From positions 1 to 64,000 of the forward strand of contig DF237274.1 of assembly GCA_000708835.1 (NCBI GenBank): DNA of 64,000 bases. Direction: 5' to 3'. How positions within the stretch are numbered: the stretch's first letter is position 1; every line of letters begins with the position of its first letter. The notes under the pieces were generated by a model. That model saw only the letters and a list, made by a program, of their open reading frames with translations. It was not told the DNA's origin and ran no database searches. Positions 37,289 to 49,635 of this stretch are shown in pieces. The stretch is from Klebsormidium nitens (lineage: Eukaryota; Streptophyta; Klebsormidiophyceae; Klebsormidiales; Klebsormidiaceae). Made by a program: the position numbers and the translations under genes.

Positions 37289-38031
37289 CGTTGCAAAAAC
37301 TTGTGAAGAGAAGAGTTCTGGCTCAGTCCTGAAGATGCTCCCTTGCGTAATCTAACTCAAAGAAAGCGACTTTTGAAAGAGAACGTCACAGGCGCCACAG
37401 GAAATCAGTTGCTGTGAAAATTGCTTTCTGGGGGGATCACATCATCGCAAGCTGGAGCTATCCTAGATCTCGCTTGAGCTTTTCCAAGAAATCCAGTTGC
37501 GTCACCGACTGCAGCAGTGTTGCACTCCCACCATTACCGCTGCGAAAGTTCGTCGGTGACGTGGCCGCTTCTTCTGTTTGCGGCTGCACCCGGGGACTGC
37601 AAGCCGCCTGCTTATGGGCTACCCGAGATTGGCTCTACCGGGCGTGTTTGCAAGCTACCGACTCAACTGTTCGCTGGTGGCTTACGTGCTGCCACATATG
37701 CGGTAACCGTTTGACGTCAATTTGCTAAGTTCGATCGGAAAGGCCCAGCTCCAGAAAACATACCTTATATGTCGCTCATGCTAGATACCAGCCCGCCAGC
37801 ATCCATGGCTGGAGGCACCTCACATCGTTGTGTTTTTCTGATCGAAAACTTGAGCTTGGCCATGAGTTTCAAAGCCGCTATTCAGAAAAGAGTCAGCCGG
37901 CCTCAAAGGTTGTCTCTCAGCCCTTAGAACAAAAAGTGATTTCCAATTTTCCCAAAAAGTGATTTCCAATTTTCCCTGAAAACGACGATGTGCAGCTGCG
38001 TATAAGTTTTTGGCCCCACATTTCATAGAAG
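37289..38031. promoter_or_regulatory. Divergent promoter of PDX1 and the IBA57-like gene
   Basis: Start codons on both sides point outward across 743 bp. Two perfect 23-bp direct copies lie at 37931-37953 and 37954-37976. A 104-codon + strand frame (37414-37728) has no motif and is not called. Confidence 0.45.
37931..37976. repeat. Perfect 23-bp tandem duplication
   Basis: The unit starts AAAAAGTGATTTCC and ends TTTTCCC and is repeated once without change, about 60 bp upstream of the IBA57-like start codon. Confidence 0.95.
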
Positions 38032-41000
38032 ATGAATGCGGCTGCTGGCCTCTGCTGTCGGTTTGAGAGCCTGCATTTTGGGTCTCTTTGCAATTCGACC
38101 CCCTCACCCCTGAGCCGGAAAATTTGTCTACCTTTTGCTGTCGGTCCAAATTCTCCCTCGGCTGATTTAGCAACGAGATTGCCACAGCAAAAAGGAAGCT
38201 TTAGTTTCTTCACCCGCGACCGCACAACTTTTGCCACCACCACTCCTAGAAAAGTTTTGCAAGAGAGAAGCGGACCTGTCGCTGCAGCATTTGGAGTTGA
38301 TTTGCTGCCCCCACCAATCGACAGAGATCTGCAGGTGCTTTAGTTTGTATTCTGTCGCTCTTTTATACTGAGTGTCAAAAACCAGGAGAAATATGCAATG
38401 CAGTGCAATTGTGGCGCATGGGGCATCACAAATGCGGCAATCTCACAAGCGTAAAGAATGGAGAAAAGAGCATGATTGCGGGATGCAGAAGAAAAGTCCT
38501 GGAGTGGTACTTGACACGAAGCTGCAATTTTATGTAGCAACTTCAAAAAAATACTTGTGAACCTGGATTGCATCAGGAACTGCAAGAGGAGCTTGGCGCA
38601 GAATTCTCACCAGAAGGAGTCGTGGTGACGTTCAACAATGACGCGGATGCATTGGAGGCATCCAAGTCAGGGTTCGCCGTGAGTGCCTGAGCGCCTTTTC
38701 CAACGTAAGCTGAAGAGAATTTCCTGATGCCTTGGGATCGACCTCCCTCGTCTACCACCTAGCTTTACAACAACCTTGCTAGCGGTCCCCTATTGAAATG
38801 GTGTTAAGTAGACTCACTCGAACTTTCTAGTATAAGAAAACTACGACAGCAGCCACCAGGGCTGGGCTTTCAGACATAGTAAATAATTCTGAAGGTGGTC
38901 ATCTTTGAGCTTAATTGACAAGATGTCCCTTTTGATCTCCTCCAACAATGCAATTATGAATTGCCCCTTTCCTTTGACTCAGGTTGTTGATCTCTCCCAT
39001 TTCGGTCGACTACGAGGTGAGCCGATGGACTCTCTGGGTTTTCCTAGTTAAACTGCACCCGTTGAGAGTAAAGGGCAAATTGCTAGGCCTGCTTTGAAGG
39101 CCCTGGAATGGCTCGTTCATTGGGTGACTGTATTGGTATTACAATGGAGGCCAGAGTCTTACAGACTGCCACAATTTCGGCTGGCATTGGCTCCCATGCG
39201 ATCCTGTATATCAGGGTGTTTCCTTGACTAAATGAAGCCAACCGCCTGCAGTGTACGACGATGATCGGATACGTTTCCTGCATAATCAGAGCACTGCGGA
39301 CTTCAATCTTCTGAAACCTGGGCAGGTAGGATACTCAACAAATGAAACCTCCACTGGCATATTCCAACAAATTTGAAGATTGCTGAGCATCTTGCCCTGC
39401 TTATGAAATTGCATGTCCCCATAATCAGTTGACAATGCGGTGTCATCTGTGAGTTTGTGCTCTCACATTCGATCAGGGGGTACGGTCTGCTTGATAGTTG
39501 AGAAAATGAGGAGGGATCTTGTCGTTAATTGTGAATTGGCAAGGCTTCGTTACCTGCTTACAGGGAGGAGACACCGTCTTTGTGACCAACACAGCTAGAA
39601 CGATTGACCTCGTGACGGCGTATATCAAGGTGGGGCTTTTTATCAGTCATTCTACGTTGTGACGACTTTGAAAGTACTTCTGACCCGTCAAGCTGGTCAC
39701 GTGCATTCACTTTCGTGCAAGTTTCGTATGTATGACTTCGAAAACGTTCCAGTCTTCTGTCTACTTCGTTTAAAGGTGGTAACAAGCCTGGTTGTATCTG
39801 CCGACGGTTAGAGTTTTGTTTTGCATCAAGATTCGAAAGGATACAATGCAAGTCGAAGCTGTGAAGATCACCACAGCTTGAACAAGCTTCTTGCAAGATC
39901 GTCGTAGACTTTCATGTTCGTGAGAACGTTGTTTCTCGTGCTGTGCAGGAAAGCTCCGTCCTCCTGGTAACCTCGCCCTCCCAACGGCGCGAGCTTCTTC
40001 CCTATTTGGACAAGTGAGTTTTCTGTCGTAATGTCCATTCGCGGCGAGTGGTACATCAACGGCTTGGGACGGCCCAGCCGTTACTCTGTTCCTTCCTGGG
40101 GTGAAAGGATGTTTGAAAGTTGCCACTGCGTTTCTCATTTTGCCGTTGTTGTGTGTAGTGGCACAAGCGTCCTTGAGAAACCTCAATGACGCCCAATCTG
40201 CAACCAGCGCTCTCTCTATCTTGAGATTTGTCGGAAAGGAGAACGAGGAAGAGGAGAGGAATAAAATGGGGCGACTTTTGTATAAGGTCATCATTTGAGA
40301 GCTCGCAAGCCGGAAATCCGAAGTGATTCGCTAAGCCCGACAATGATGAGTCTCTCAATGTGGAGCGTCTTCGAGTTTCTATTGCTACTTCAGCGCAAAA
40401 TAAACCGACCCAGCCTTGCCTAAATTGCATGGGCGTTGTATCAACAAAGTCAGACATCTTAGGAGTAGGTGCAAAGTGCTTCGATGCAGTCAAAAGTACA
40501 GGCCTCGATCGGACGTCCGGCGTGCAGGTTCATCTTCTTTGCGGACAAGGTGAAGCTGCAGGACGTCACGGACCAGTGCTTCATGCTCGCGCTGGTCGGG
40601 CCGCAGAGCAGCCAGGTACGCAACCAGCGGTCCGGTGGTCAACCGGACATTCGGACGTTTCCCCAAGCTTTTGAAGCCTCTGACTCTGATTGTTCTGGTA
40701 GGCTATTTCCGGCTTTCACCGCCAAGCATGCTGCCAGGCATACCTACAGTTGCTCGAGGTTCTTATCTCGAATTCGACTTGAGTCTATCTTCAATAGGGT
40801 CCCTGATGCAGGTGTTGGAGGACCTGAGAGCCGGTGACCTGGTTGGCAAGCCGTACGGAACGCACGCTATGTTTGACGTGAGTCGCACTCAGCTCAATGG
40901 CAACGGAGGCAGCCTGTAAGGAGCAGAGATCAGCAATTGCGCATCGTGAGGCAGGAAAAGCAGATCTTCTGTTGCTGTTATATGCCGAGTCGAATTGCTC

Positions 41001-43037
41001 GCCTTGGAACTTGAACGGCTTCTGCCGGATGTCGTCTCCACGTTTGAAGACGTTTCTCTGAGTCTCTCTGTCCATGTGGCCCACACTTCAACATACGTAT
41101 GACCTTGTGAAGCTCGGTTCCCCTGTTCGATCAGGTCCCCCTTCAAAGGATTTGACATTGATCAGAAGAAGGTAGACTTACGGCTCCGACGAGGACCAGA
41201 AATCTCATCCCGGGGGCTTACCTGCTCCGCCCCTACCCCGCCTAAATTCCCAACTAAGTCCCACCCGGCCCAGGGTGTTCACCTTCTTACATCGTGGCTT
41301 ATCGTCATCTGTCTTGAGAACGATCGTTCATCTCCCTTCCGCCCTGACCTTTTAAGCGCAAGTCTTTCTCGCCCGCAGTTCCAAGGCAGCCCTGTCATGA
41401 TTGCGGTGGGCAGCGGCCTCGCGACGGACGGGTACACCGTGATCGCCGACGCCGCGGCGGCGGGGGACTTTTGGAAGACGCTCATGCAGCAGGGAGGGGT
41501 GCCCATGGGGGCGCGCGCGTGGGAGAGGCTGCGGATCTTGCAAGGTGCCGTGGCGTTCTGACGTTCGCTGTTGGCTCACATATGTCGAACATACTGCTGT
41601 CTCACAGTAGTCGAACATAGATGTATGATGCGTGAATCATTCTGCGGCTGCTCGTGAAATCGATCTTGGAGACGCAACTGGCCTTTTAGATGAAGAGGAA
41701 TGCGAGGCTGGCCAGCTGTCGGGGGCTTCGTGCAGCGGAAGCCCCCTGAACGTTCCATATGGTGCTCCCCGAAAGCCTGTCTCCGGCGCGTACTTTGGTG
41801 GACTAAGCATCCGAAAGGTGCATCGGCATGTCACCTACTGACCGAACCGTATGAGCACTTTCATAAAATCCCAGGCTAATCAGGATTCAGAATTCGTTTC
41901 TTCAATCACGGAGGATTTGGGAAGTTCCATATTGCGAGTCCTGTGACGTCAGCAACGGTCGGAATGGCCCGGAAGAAGCTGACGTAGCCTCACTCTGTCG
42001 CAGGGCGGCCGGTGCCGGGGGCCGAGCTGACGCCGGACTACAACCCGCTGGAGGCCGGGCTCTGGAACACCATCTCGCTCACAAAAGGTGCGTCCTCCCA
42101 ACGGTCTAAGGAGGGGCGCAGACGCTCGAAACGCTCTACGAGTTTCCTAGTTCTCCTTGTATCGTGCTTCGCATCGTTTGCTGGTATTGCTCGTGCTTCC
42201 GCACCAGTCGAAGGAACGTCCGTAGCTTTGATCTCCGAGATGCCCTCAGATCCTCCGAAATAGCCGGTGAGGCCGTTCAGGTCTCAACAGATTTTGTGCC
42301 TTGTGATCTCGATGAGTTTTAGCACGCCCTTCGACCAAGTCTCAAGTACTGCTGAACGTGAAAGACGTCCATCGAACAAGCAATTTCCTAAGCGGTGAGC
42401 CGACTTTTAAATCACGTCCCGGGTACTTGCCCTTTTGTGCAGGCTGCTACATCGGCCAGGAGACCATCGCCCGGTTGATCACGTACAACGGCGTCAAGCA
42501 GCACCTGTGGGGCATCCAGCTGAGCGAAGCCGTGGAGCCCGGCACGGTCATCACGCTCGACGACGCCAAGGTGACTCCGCCCGCTCCCTTTTCTCAAGCT
42601 TGCCGCCTCTGACTCTTATGAAGCGCGTTGAAGACGTTTGTTTTGGGAAACGACTCAAGCCTCATGGGCAGCCGAACACTACAACATTGATTGCACAGTT
42701 CTTCAAAAAGGCCGTCCGTCTCCTTCGTCAACAGACTAGATTTGAGATCTGTAATTTTTTAGCTAAGCACTTCACGTCGACCAATCCCCCGTCGGCTGCG
42801 AGAAAGAGGTGTGCCTCTTCTCGCTTGAACCGATCATCATCCGACAAGAACTGAATGCCCATGCATGCGGTACAGGTTGGCAAGGTGACGAGCGTCACAG
42901 AAACCGAGAGCGGGTTTTTTGCTTTGGGCTACATAAGGTCGAAGGTCTGCTCAGAGCCTGGGCTGACCGTGCACGTAGGAAATGCTGTTGGCAAGGTAGT
43001 TGAAATTCCTTTCGTGCGAAGAACACTTGACGCCTGA
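38032..43037 (+). CDS. Plastid COG0354 / IBA57-like folate-binding protein
   Basis: Twelve exons join in phase to 445 aa: 38032-38334, 38577-38678, 38983-39016, 39252-39325, 39564-39629, 39950-40014, 40528-40615, 40812-40877, 41379-41544, 42004-42087, 42443-42570 and 42876-43037. Residues 1 to about 90 are Ser/Thr/Arg-rich with few acids, as in chloroplast transit peptides. The body has the GcvT-like fold with VVDLSHFGRLR, RFLHNQSTADF, DTVFVTNTARTIDLVTAY, FIFFADKVKLQDVT and the family signature KGCYIGQETIARL, split by the intron after exon 10. It closely follows Arabidopsis At1g60990, the plastid member of the family. These proteins use folate and support repair or assembly of certain iron-sulfur enzymes. 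Confidence 0.95.
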
Positions 43038-44040
43038 AGCCTTTCATCGAGCGCGCTGCTAATCGGCTATGACCAGCACCGGGCCCCACGCCACTCCGGC
43101 ATGTATCGCCAATGACGATCGTGCTCATTGATCTGGGTGTTTGTGTTGGAGGCATGTCATCCGATCATTCGTAGTCCGTTGGCTATTCGGGCTGTCTTTA
43201 TGTACGTGCCACGCTGGCATAGATCGTATGTTGAATCTATGAGTTGGTGCGCATGCCGCCACGCCGATCATACCAATGCATTCCTTTTAGCAAAGTTAGT
43301 AAGTCGATTCTTAAGTGCAGTTCTGAAATGATCACTCATCGCTGCGGTGCAAGTATCATCAACATATGTTCCACCGTGGCACATGCATGCATGGAAACGG
43401 ACGGTCCGATCACTGCATAGTTGATCACCTTGACTGTAGGTACGTGCATGATCATCCCACTTCATTCAAAATGCGCATTGCGTATAATCAAGCTCCATCG
43501 CTTCAAGCTCATGCATGTCGTCATGCCAATCATGCTTTAAAATGTGCACATTGAATGATGCCGCCTAGCTGCCAGGCGGCCAGTGTAGCTTTCATCGAAC
43601 ACGATAATTAAGGCAACTTGTTCTCCGCGCACCTTCATTTGATCCTTTTTCCTTCATGTCTAGCAAAATAGACTTCAAGCTATTGTGCACTTATCCTTAC
43701 AGTCATCGTCGTTGTCATCGGGCTTCATGTCAAAATGTTTCTTCTGCACTTGAGCACGCACGAAAATAGAGTACAGGAGACGAGCGTAGGCGCTAACGAG
43801 GACAGTGGACGTCTAGGGAGTACAACTTGAACTCCCCTTGGGAAGTGCATGCGGTTATAGGGAAGATGAGATCTCAGAAGCAACCTGCGCAAAGCAAAAG
43901 CAAAAGGTCAATCAACCAAGAGCGTCCTGCAAAGGGCTTTACACATCATGGAAAGCTGCTTTTTAATGGCCTCTTGACATCAAAGTGCAGATCCGCATAC
44001 GCCTCTTTAAGAAATCTTGGAAATTCTGCTAGACACAAGC
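43038..44040. other. Intergenic region between convergent genes
   Basis: AT-rich with many CATGCA and GATCA words and no coding signal. It separates the IBA57-like 3' end and the sulfate-reductase 3' end. Confidence 0.5.
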
Positions 44041-47000
44041 TCAAAGCCGAAGTTCGTCAGCAACTTCGGGACGGCAAGCTGGGCTCCTCACCTGGCGTGC
44101 ATCGCCTACGTGAATGCCACACTCCGTCTTTGCGGACCCGTCCTTGTTCGTCAAGCCCTGTCGTTACACCCCATCAATCAGGTCAGTGGCCGCATAGCAA
44201 AAGAGAAGCAGAAAAAAAGGGAAAAGAGCATAAGCACAGCTAAAGAAGATCGTCGAGCAAGTGCAGAGAGGGAGCTCGCGTTTGCGTCCGGACGCGTGTG
44301 CGGTCTTCAAAGAGACGAGGAAAGATGGAATTAGCAGAACCAAGAGATTCCTTACTGCCGTCTCTGTGCTGAAGAATCCGCGGAATCCGCAAGTAACACA
44401 ACTCAAAGACCTCTCATTGCTCAAATCTGGGGTGCCTGTGTTCCCCAATATGCAGGCCGGTTTCGCAAATCAAGAGAGCGCCAATAGCCACATTGGTGTC
44501 AAACACCTAGATGCCACAATGCAGAAGAGTCTCGTTCTGTGACTGAGGCCTATTTAGAAGCGGCTGAGGCTTCGGCGGACTTTGGGGCGTACCTGGAACC
44601 TGCCAGACCGCTCGCCTGCATACTCGAACCACTGCTCCCGAGGCACCTGCGCAGTCAAGCAGACGATTAATATCACACCACAGAGATCGCTCTTGAATCC
44701 GTAAAGCGCACGTAACCCGGTGCCGCGATCTCTGTCCGCTGCACTTACAGCGGTTGCTATTATGCCACGGGATGACCGGCTGGTCTTCCTCAAGCTCACG
44801 CTCTTCACATTCATTCGTCGCCAGTCTCTCACAACCTTCTAAGCGTCCATCGCTCTGCGCCAGCTCGGCAGCGGTTCTCCCGACGAACTCGCCTCGCTGC
44901 AACCCGACAGCTGTTCTTTGGGGGAGACAAAGAGCCGCCCGGCAAAAGGGCGGACCACTCCCCGTGCGGTGGAAAGAACGACCGCTACTCGCCGGGGGAG
45001 ACAAAAAGCCGCCCGGGGAAGAGGGCGGGCCGCTCCATGCGCAATCAAAAGACAAAGAAGAGAAGAACTAGAGTAGGGAAATGGTCGCGGCGGCTCACGG
45101 GCAGCGTGCTGTGGATGTCCCCCACGCTGGGGTAGCCCTGGTCGTGCAGCGGGTGGTACGCGAGGCTGTACTTTTTGATGTAGTCCCAGCAGTCGCGGAA
45201 CTCCCAGTACGCCAGCGGGTTCACCTTCACCATGTCGCCGCCCTCAAACAGCTGCTCGCAGAACGGGAGGGCGTGGAAACGGGTTAGCGAGATCTTCGTT
45301 AACACAAACAAAAGATAAAAGTCTCCTGTAACGGGGAAGTTTATATGGCCTCGCAGCTGGGGCAGGGGCACGGTGAGGGCACACTTCAGCCAAGAGGAGT
45401 CTTGAAGACGGACTCGAACAGCCCTGCTTTCAAGGGCCGTGAAAGCGTTCAACACTTCGGAGCAAAAATTTGCGCAATGAGCCCCGAGCAAAGCGCATTG
45501 CAACAAATGGCACGACCACTTGTCGCTCAAACGGCTCTGGCACTTGGTCTTTGGTCAGGCTATCTGAATCCCTTGCCAATCGGCAGTCACGGGCTCTTCG
45601 AGACCTTGTGTCCAACGAGGTCGGAGTGGCTTGACGCCTTCCTTTGCCTAGGAGGTTCCATCGTGCTGACAATCAGCAACGTTTCAGAGTTTCCCTTTTC
45701 TTTTTGAACGTCATGCTTACAACTAACTTGTGAATAGAGGGATTGTGTCAGAGCGGCCCACCTCGATGTGCGCTCTCTCGGCCCCATGATCTCGCCGCCT
45801 GCCGTTGATCATGGCGTCCACCTGCGACCACGTGTCAGCTAGAAAGTTAGGCCACGAGTGGGGCGCTGTGACTTCTCAACTTCCTTTCTGGAGAGTTTAT
45901 AGAAGCATTCTGTTCTCTGAAGGGGGTTCTCAAGGAGAAATGTCGGATGAGAATACTCGCACAGCTTTTTTATGCCAGTGTCACGGGGTCAATAACCACA
46001 GCAGGGGATACTGGAAGTAAAGACGCATGGGTGTCCATCGGACGTCCTGATTTGCAGACCCTCATGACACACGACATACTTTCTGCGATACAGCGGCACA
46101 TAACAGAAAAGGTGCTTGTCCGCTGTCCAAGTGCAACGGCGAGGTTTAAGTAGCTGTCTGCTGCAAGCCGACTTGCAAGGGGCACTCCGTCAGGGGAAAG
46201 GCAGGAGCTTCCTAGCCTAAACCGTAACAACTAAGTTTCTCAGGGGTACAGAGTTTCTCTCTGTCGATCCTGAGCATAGTCGCGTATGTGCACTTGCCTT
46301 GAGGGTCTTCAATGCTCGGCCGAAGGGCTCCACTTTGCAGATGCGATCGTACTCGTCGATGTCCTGCAAGTTGCAACACATCATCCAAGTAGTGAGACAG
46401 CCCTCCCTAACTTCTCACACCGATGTCACATAGACGTTCAATGGCCTGATATTATCACAGTTGCGAGCAGAAAATGCTAGTGTGTTTGTCAGACTGTACC
46501 GAACTTTTGGCCGACGGACAAGCTCGTAGACAGGCATTGAGGGGTCAGAACGCCACCTACTATTCTGTTTCTCGGTTGACATTGCCACAGTGACCAGCAC
46601 TTTCCCTTTCCTCAAGCTTGTCGCGTTTGATGCTCCCAAATGCAATGCTGTGAGTTGATGACCAGCCCGTGCGTCAGGGGCAGCCAAAACTTTGCACAAT
46701 ATCATTCGAGATGGTGGTGCGCCTGCTTCGCATGCTCGTACAAAAAGTTTTAAGTTTGTTTCAGTCAATTGCGCAACATCAACCCACGGTGAATGGGTTG
46801 TGTTGCCTGCTTTGACTCACCGTGAGATAAAGGTCGGGTCCGTGCACCTTGACATAGTCCGCCCGAGATGCAAAACCAGCAGCCTGGAACACCTCCGATT
46901 CGAAACCATACTTGTTCTGCAGAAGAGAAGGGGGATCCTCGTTTTACGATTCCTTCTTAACAGGAGCGAGTGTCAGAGAGATTGGCCCTGCATCTTCTTA

Positions 47001-48205
47001 GAAGTGTCTGGTAAGAGGAGAGGGCAAAGTGTTGGGGGACATTCATGGCAGGGAAAGTAGCGCCAACAGTTTGAGACTTTTGACCAGATGATGTGCGTGG
47101 CATGAATGTTAATGCAGCTTCCTTTGCAGAACAATCGAGTAGACCTGCTACATGAGGAAAGAACACTGATTGATTGAGGCGTCTGGTGCTCAGCATGACT
47201 GCGAGCACCTGTAGTGCTGCTACAATCGCCGGGACTTGTATACTTCGAAGGACGTAATGCTACACCACTTCAGGATTGCAGAACTCGTGGCCAAAAAGTG
47301 CACAACTACTGCCACTGAAAGCCAAAACATTTTCAACATTGGGCTCTGGAACCGACGGCTTACCTCCAGCTGGCGCAAAAATGTGTGCGTTTCCTCAAAT
47401 AAGTGGAAGGTGTCTACGAAAATGACCTTGACAAGGCCCTTGCTGAACGCTCCTGACCGAGCAAGGAGGTCCAGAATGACCTGAGAGAAGAAACTTTCGT
47501 TGGTATGAAATCAACAAAGCCATCCTAGTTAGTGCATGTGGCAGTTACAGTTCCACATTTGCATTATACCACATGATATCTGAAAGCTCTGGAAAGGTCT
47601 TACCACTTTACACTGACAATTGTGTGCTGTCCTCTTAGCATGCTAAGTTACAAACAGAAAGCCAGGTCGCAATAGCTGACGGAGTCCAATAACAAAACAC
47701 TTTAAGGAGCCCGCTTTGAACTAAGCACCGCAGTGGTATGACGGAAGATGCAGAGAGCACAAAAGCACGATGATTGCAATGAGCTGACTCTACTTACCAC
47801 ATCTCCTGCGATGAGCGCACAAGGAAATGCTGGCCGCTCAAAGTCATAAAGTGCATGTTTCAATGTTTCTAGAGCTTGTTCTTCCAAATGCTCCAGCCTC
47901 TGAATCTTGCCCTTCTTGTTCCACTCGTCTACGTCTTTCGCAGTGACCTGCTTCTCCGTTTTCTCGGACACAGCTGCACGTGATACTGACCTTTTCCTAC
48001 GCCCTGTGAGCTGCTCTTTACTGGGATATACCTGGCTAGATTGCAAACTAAAGCTAGGGCAAAGCGTCATACGAAGCGAATTGATTAGTGGCATCATAGG
48101 CAGAACTGCAATGTGGCCACTCTGAGTTCCATGTGAGGAGGTATGGGGCAGAACGGAGGCAATGCTGCCAATCTGGGACCGACTCAGCAAGGAACACGTC
48201 GCCAT
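44041..48205 (-). CDS. PAPS-reductase-type sulfate reductase (plastid, no Fe-S cysteines)
   Basis: Eight exons (48205-47798, 47480-47364, 46916-46821, 46363-46298, 45821-45762, 45251-45099, 44646-44593, 44157-44041) join in phase to 356 aa. About 80 N-terminal residues (MATCSLLSRSQIGSIASVL...) look like a chloroplast transit peptide. The core has VIFVDTFHLFEET, DEYDRICKVEPFGRAL, MINGRRRDHGAERAHIE, VNPLAYWEFRDCWDY, HDQGYPSVGDIHSTLP, EQWFEYAGERSGRFQ and the catalytic KTECGIHV. The enzyme reduces activated sulfate to sulfite in cysteine synthesis. The paired cysteines (CC...CxxC) that bind the [4Fe-4S] cluster in plant APS reductase are absent, as in PAPS reductases and the moss APR-B type, and no thioredoxin-like domain follows. 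The intron after exon 4 has a GC donor. An in-frame ATG at 48226 is an alternative start. Confidence 0.93.
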
Positions 48206-49635
48206 TGGGCCGCCTGAAGACTTCACCTACCAGCTAGGGCAGGAAGCAGTGCGAAGCAGCCAGAGCTCTGTAGAGCAATTGCGGCGGATGGGGGTTGCGC
48301 AGAGAATGTGAGCGCATCTGCATCAGTCATGCCCAGCTTCGCTTTCACTTGCTGTGCGTAGGCGCAGTCAGCAAAGGTTTAAACGTGCGCTCGCTGCAAG
48401 GTGCATGCACGGGAGATTGAACTTTGAAGGGACGACGGCGACGGCTCCTGCAGGTTGACTTTCATGTCAACTTCGCGGGCCCGATTCTTCAATTGAAGCT
48501 GCCACCCGACGGAGAAAGCGGCTTCTGGTCGAATACCGCGGATCGACTCTGGAAGTTGCTCGACGTACCTGGTCGGATGTCGAACTTCCAATGCCAGGGT
48601 GTCCAACCACGTCACGTGCCCATCCTCGAACAGTGTGGGTACTGCATGGGAGCTTCTCTTTCGAGAAGCGGAGAGGCCGCTGGCTAGCCGAGCTGAGGCT
48701 ATCTTCTCACAAACGTCTCCCATCCTCCCATGCTTGCTTCGATCCTGCACGATCCCCTTCACGCTCTCATCAAGTTTATGTGATAGAGGTGTATAAAGGG
48801 ATGAGCCTGGACAAGTGTAGAGTATAAGATATAGCGACGACAAGAAATCAAGGCCCGTAGAAACAACCGAAGCGCCACCTCGTAATTAATTATCGACTAC
48901 AACTATATAGTCCGGAGTGTGTTCAGCACGGGTGATAGCAACTCAACAGGGCCAGCATCCTACCAAGTCCTGCAGTCATGCTTCTACATCGATTCACCTC
49001 ATTCAATTGTATACGTAATTAATATGATGCATATATGTTAAGTGCTGAAGTCTCTGCTGGCTCCCGTGAGCGCGTAAGTCGATCAATTCAGTAAGATGGT
49101 GTGTTAGTCTAGAGCTGTTCCTGATATTCGCCCGTTGACTTGACTAGATTGACTTCCTACAACGCATTCTTTCTGTGAAGGCCAATGGAACCGTATGCAT
49201 GACTCAACAAAGATATTGTTTTCAAGGATCATCGAAGCAACTTTTGATATCTTGAATTAACTACGATGCAACCTGAAGGTTGCCGGAAGATTTACTTTTC
49301 GTGTATAGCACAATTGATTTGAACTCGCCGAGTCCCAAGTCGGAACAAAAAGACTGACAAACGGTTACAAAATCTAGAAGCAGCGACCACGAACATTCTC
49401 AACTTGCTTACTTTAAATCTTACGAGTAACTTTTCAAATATCATCGGTTAAGAGCACCTCAGATCTTGGTCGTGTCACCGACTCAACGTTCCCTCGTTAC
49501 AACCTCAGGCGTTTTGGCGTCGACCCTGCTCTTTGAGTCGAGTGATCGAGTACCCCTTCTGAATGTGATGCACAAAATCTCCCCTTCGTTTGATCCTTAT
49601 TGTATCTGATTGGATGTCAGTTTTATACGCAGCTT
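48206..49635. other. Intergenic region, no supported gene
   Basis: It runs from the 5' end of the sulfate-reductase gene to the 3' end of RPA12. Two overlapping open frames at 48379-48843 (87 aa on +, 154 aa on -) have no motif. The rest is AT-rich. Confidence 0.4.

Noticed and set aside
37414-37728. 104-codon + strand frame in the PDX1/IBA57-like promoter
   Set aside because: Cys/Trp-rich composition without a motif; it does not splice to the IBA57-like exons.
48379-48843. Overlapping open frames on both strands (87 and 154 aa)
   Set aside because: They mirror each other, show no family motif and have no matching exons around them.
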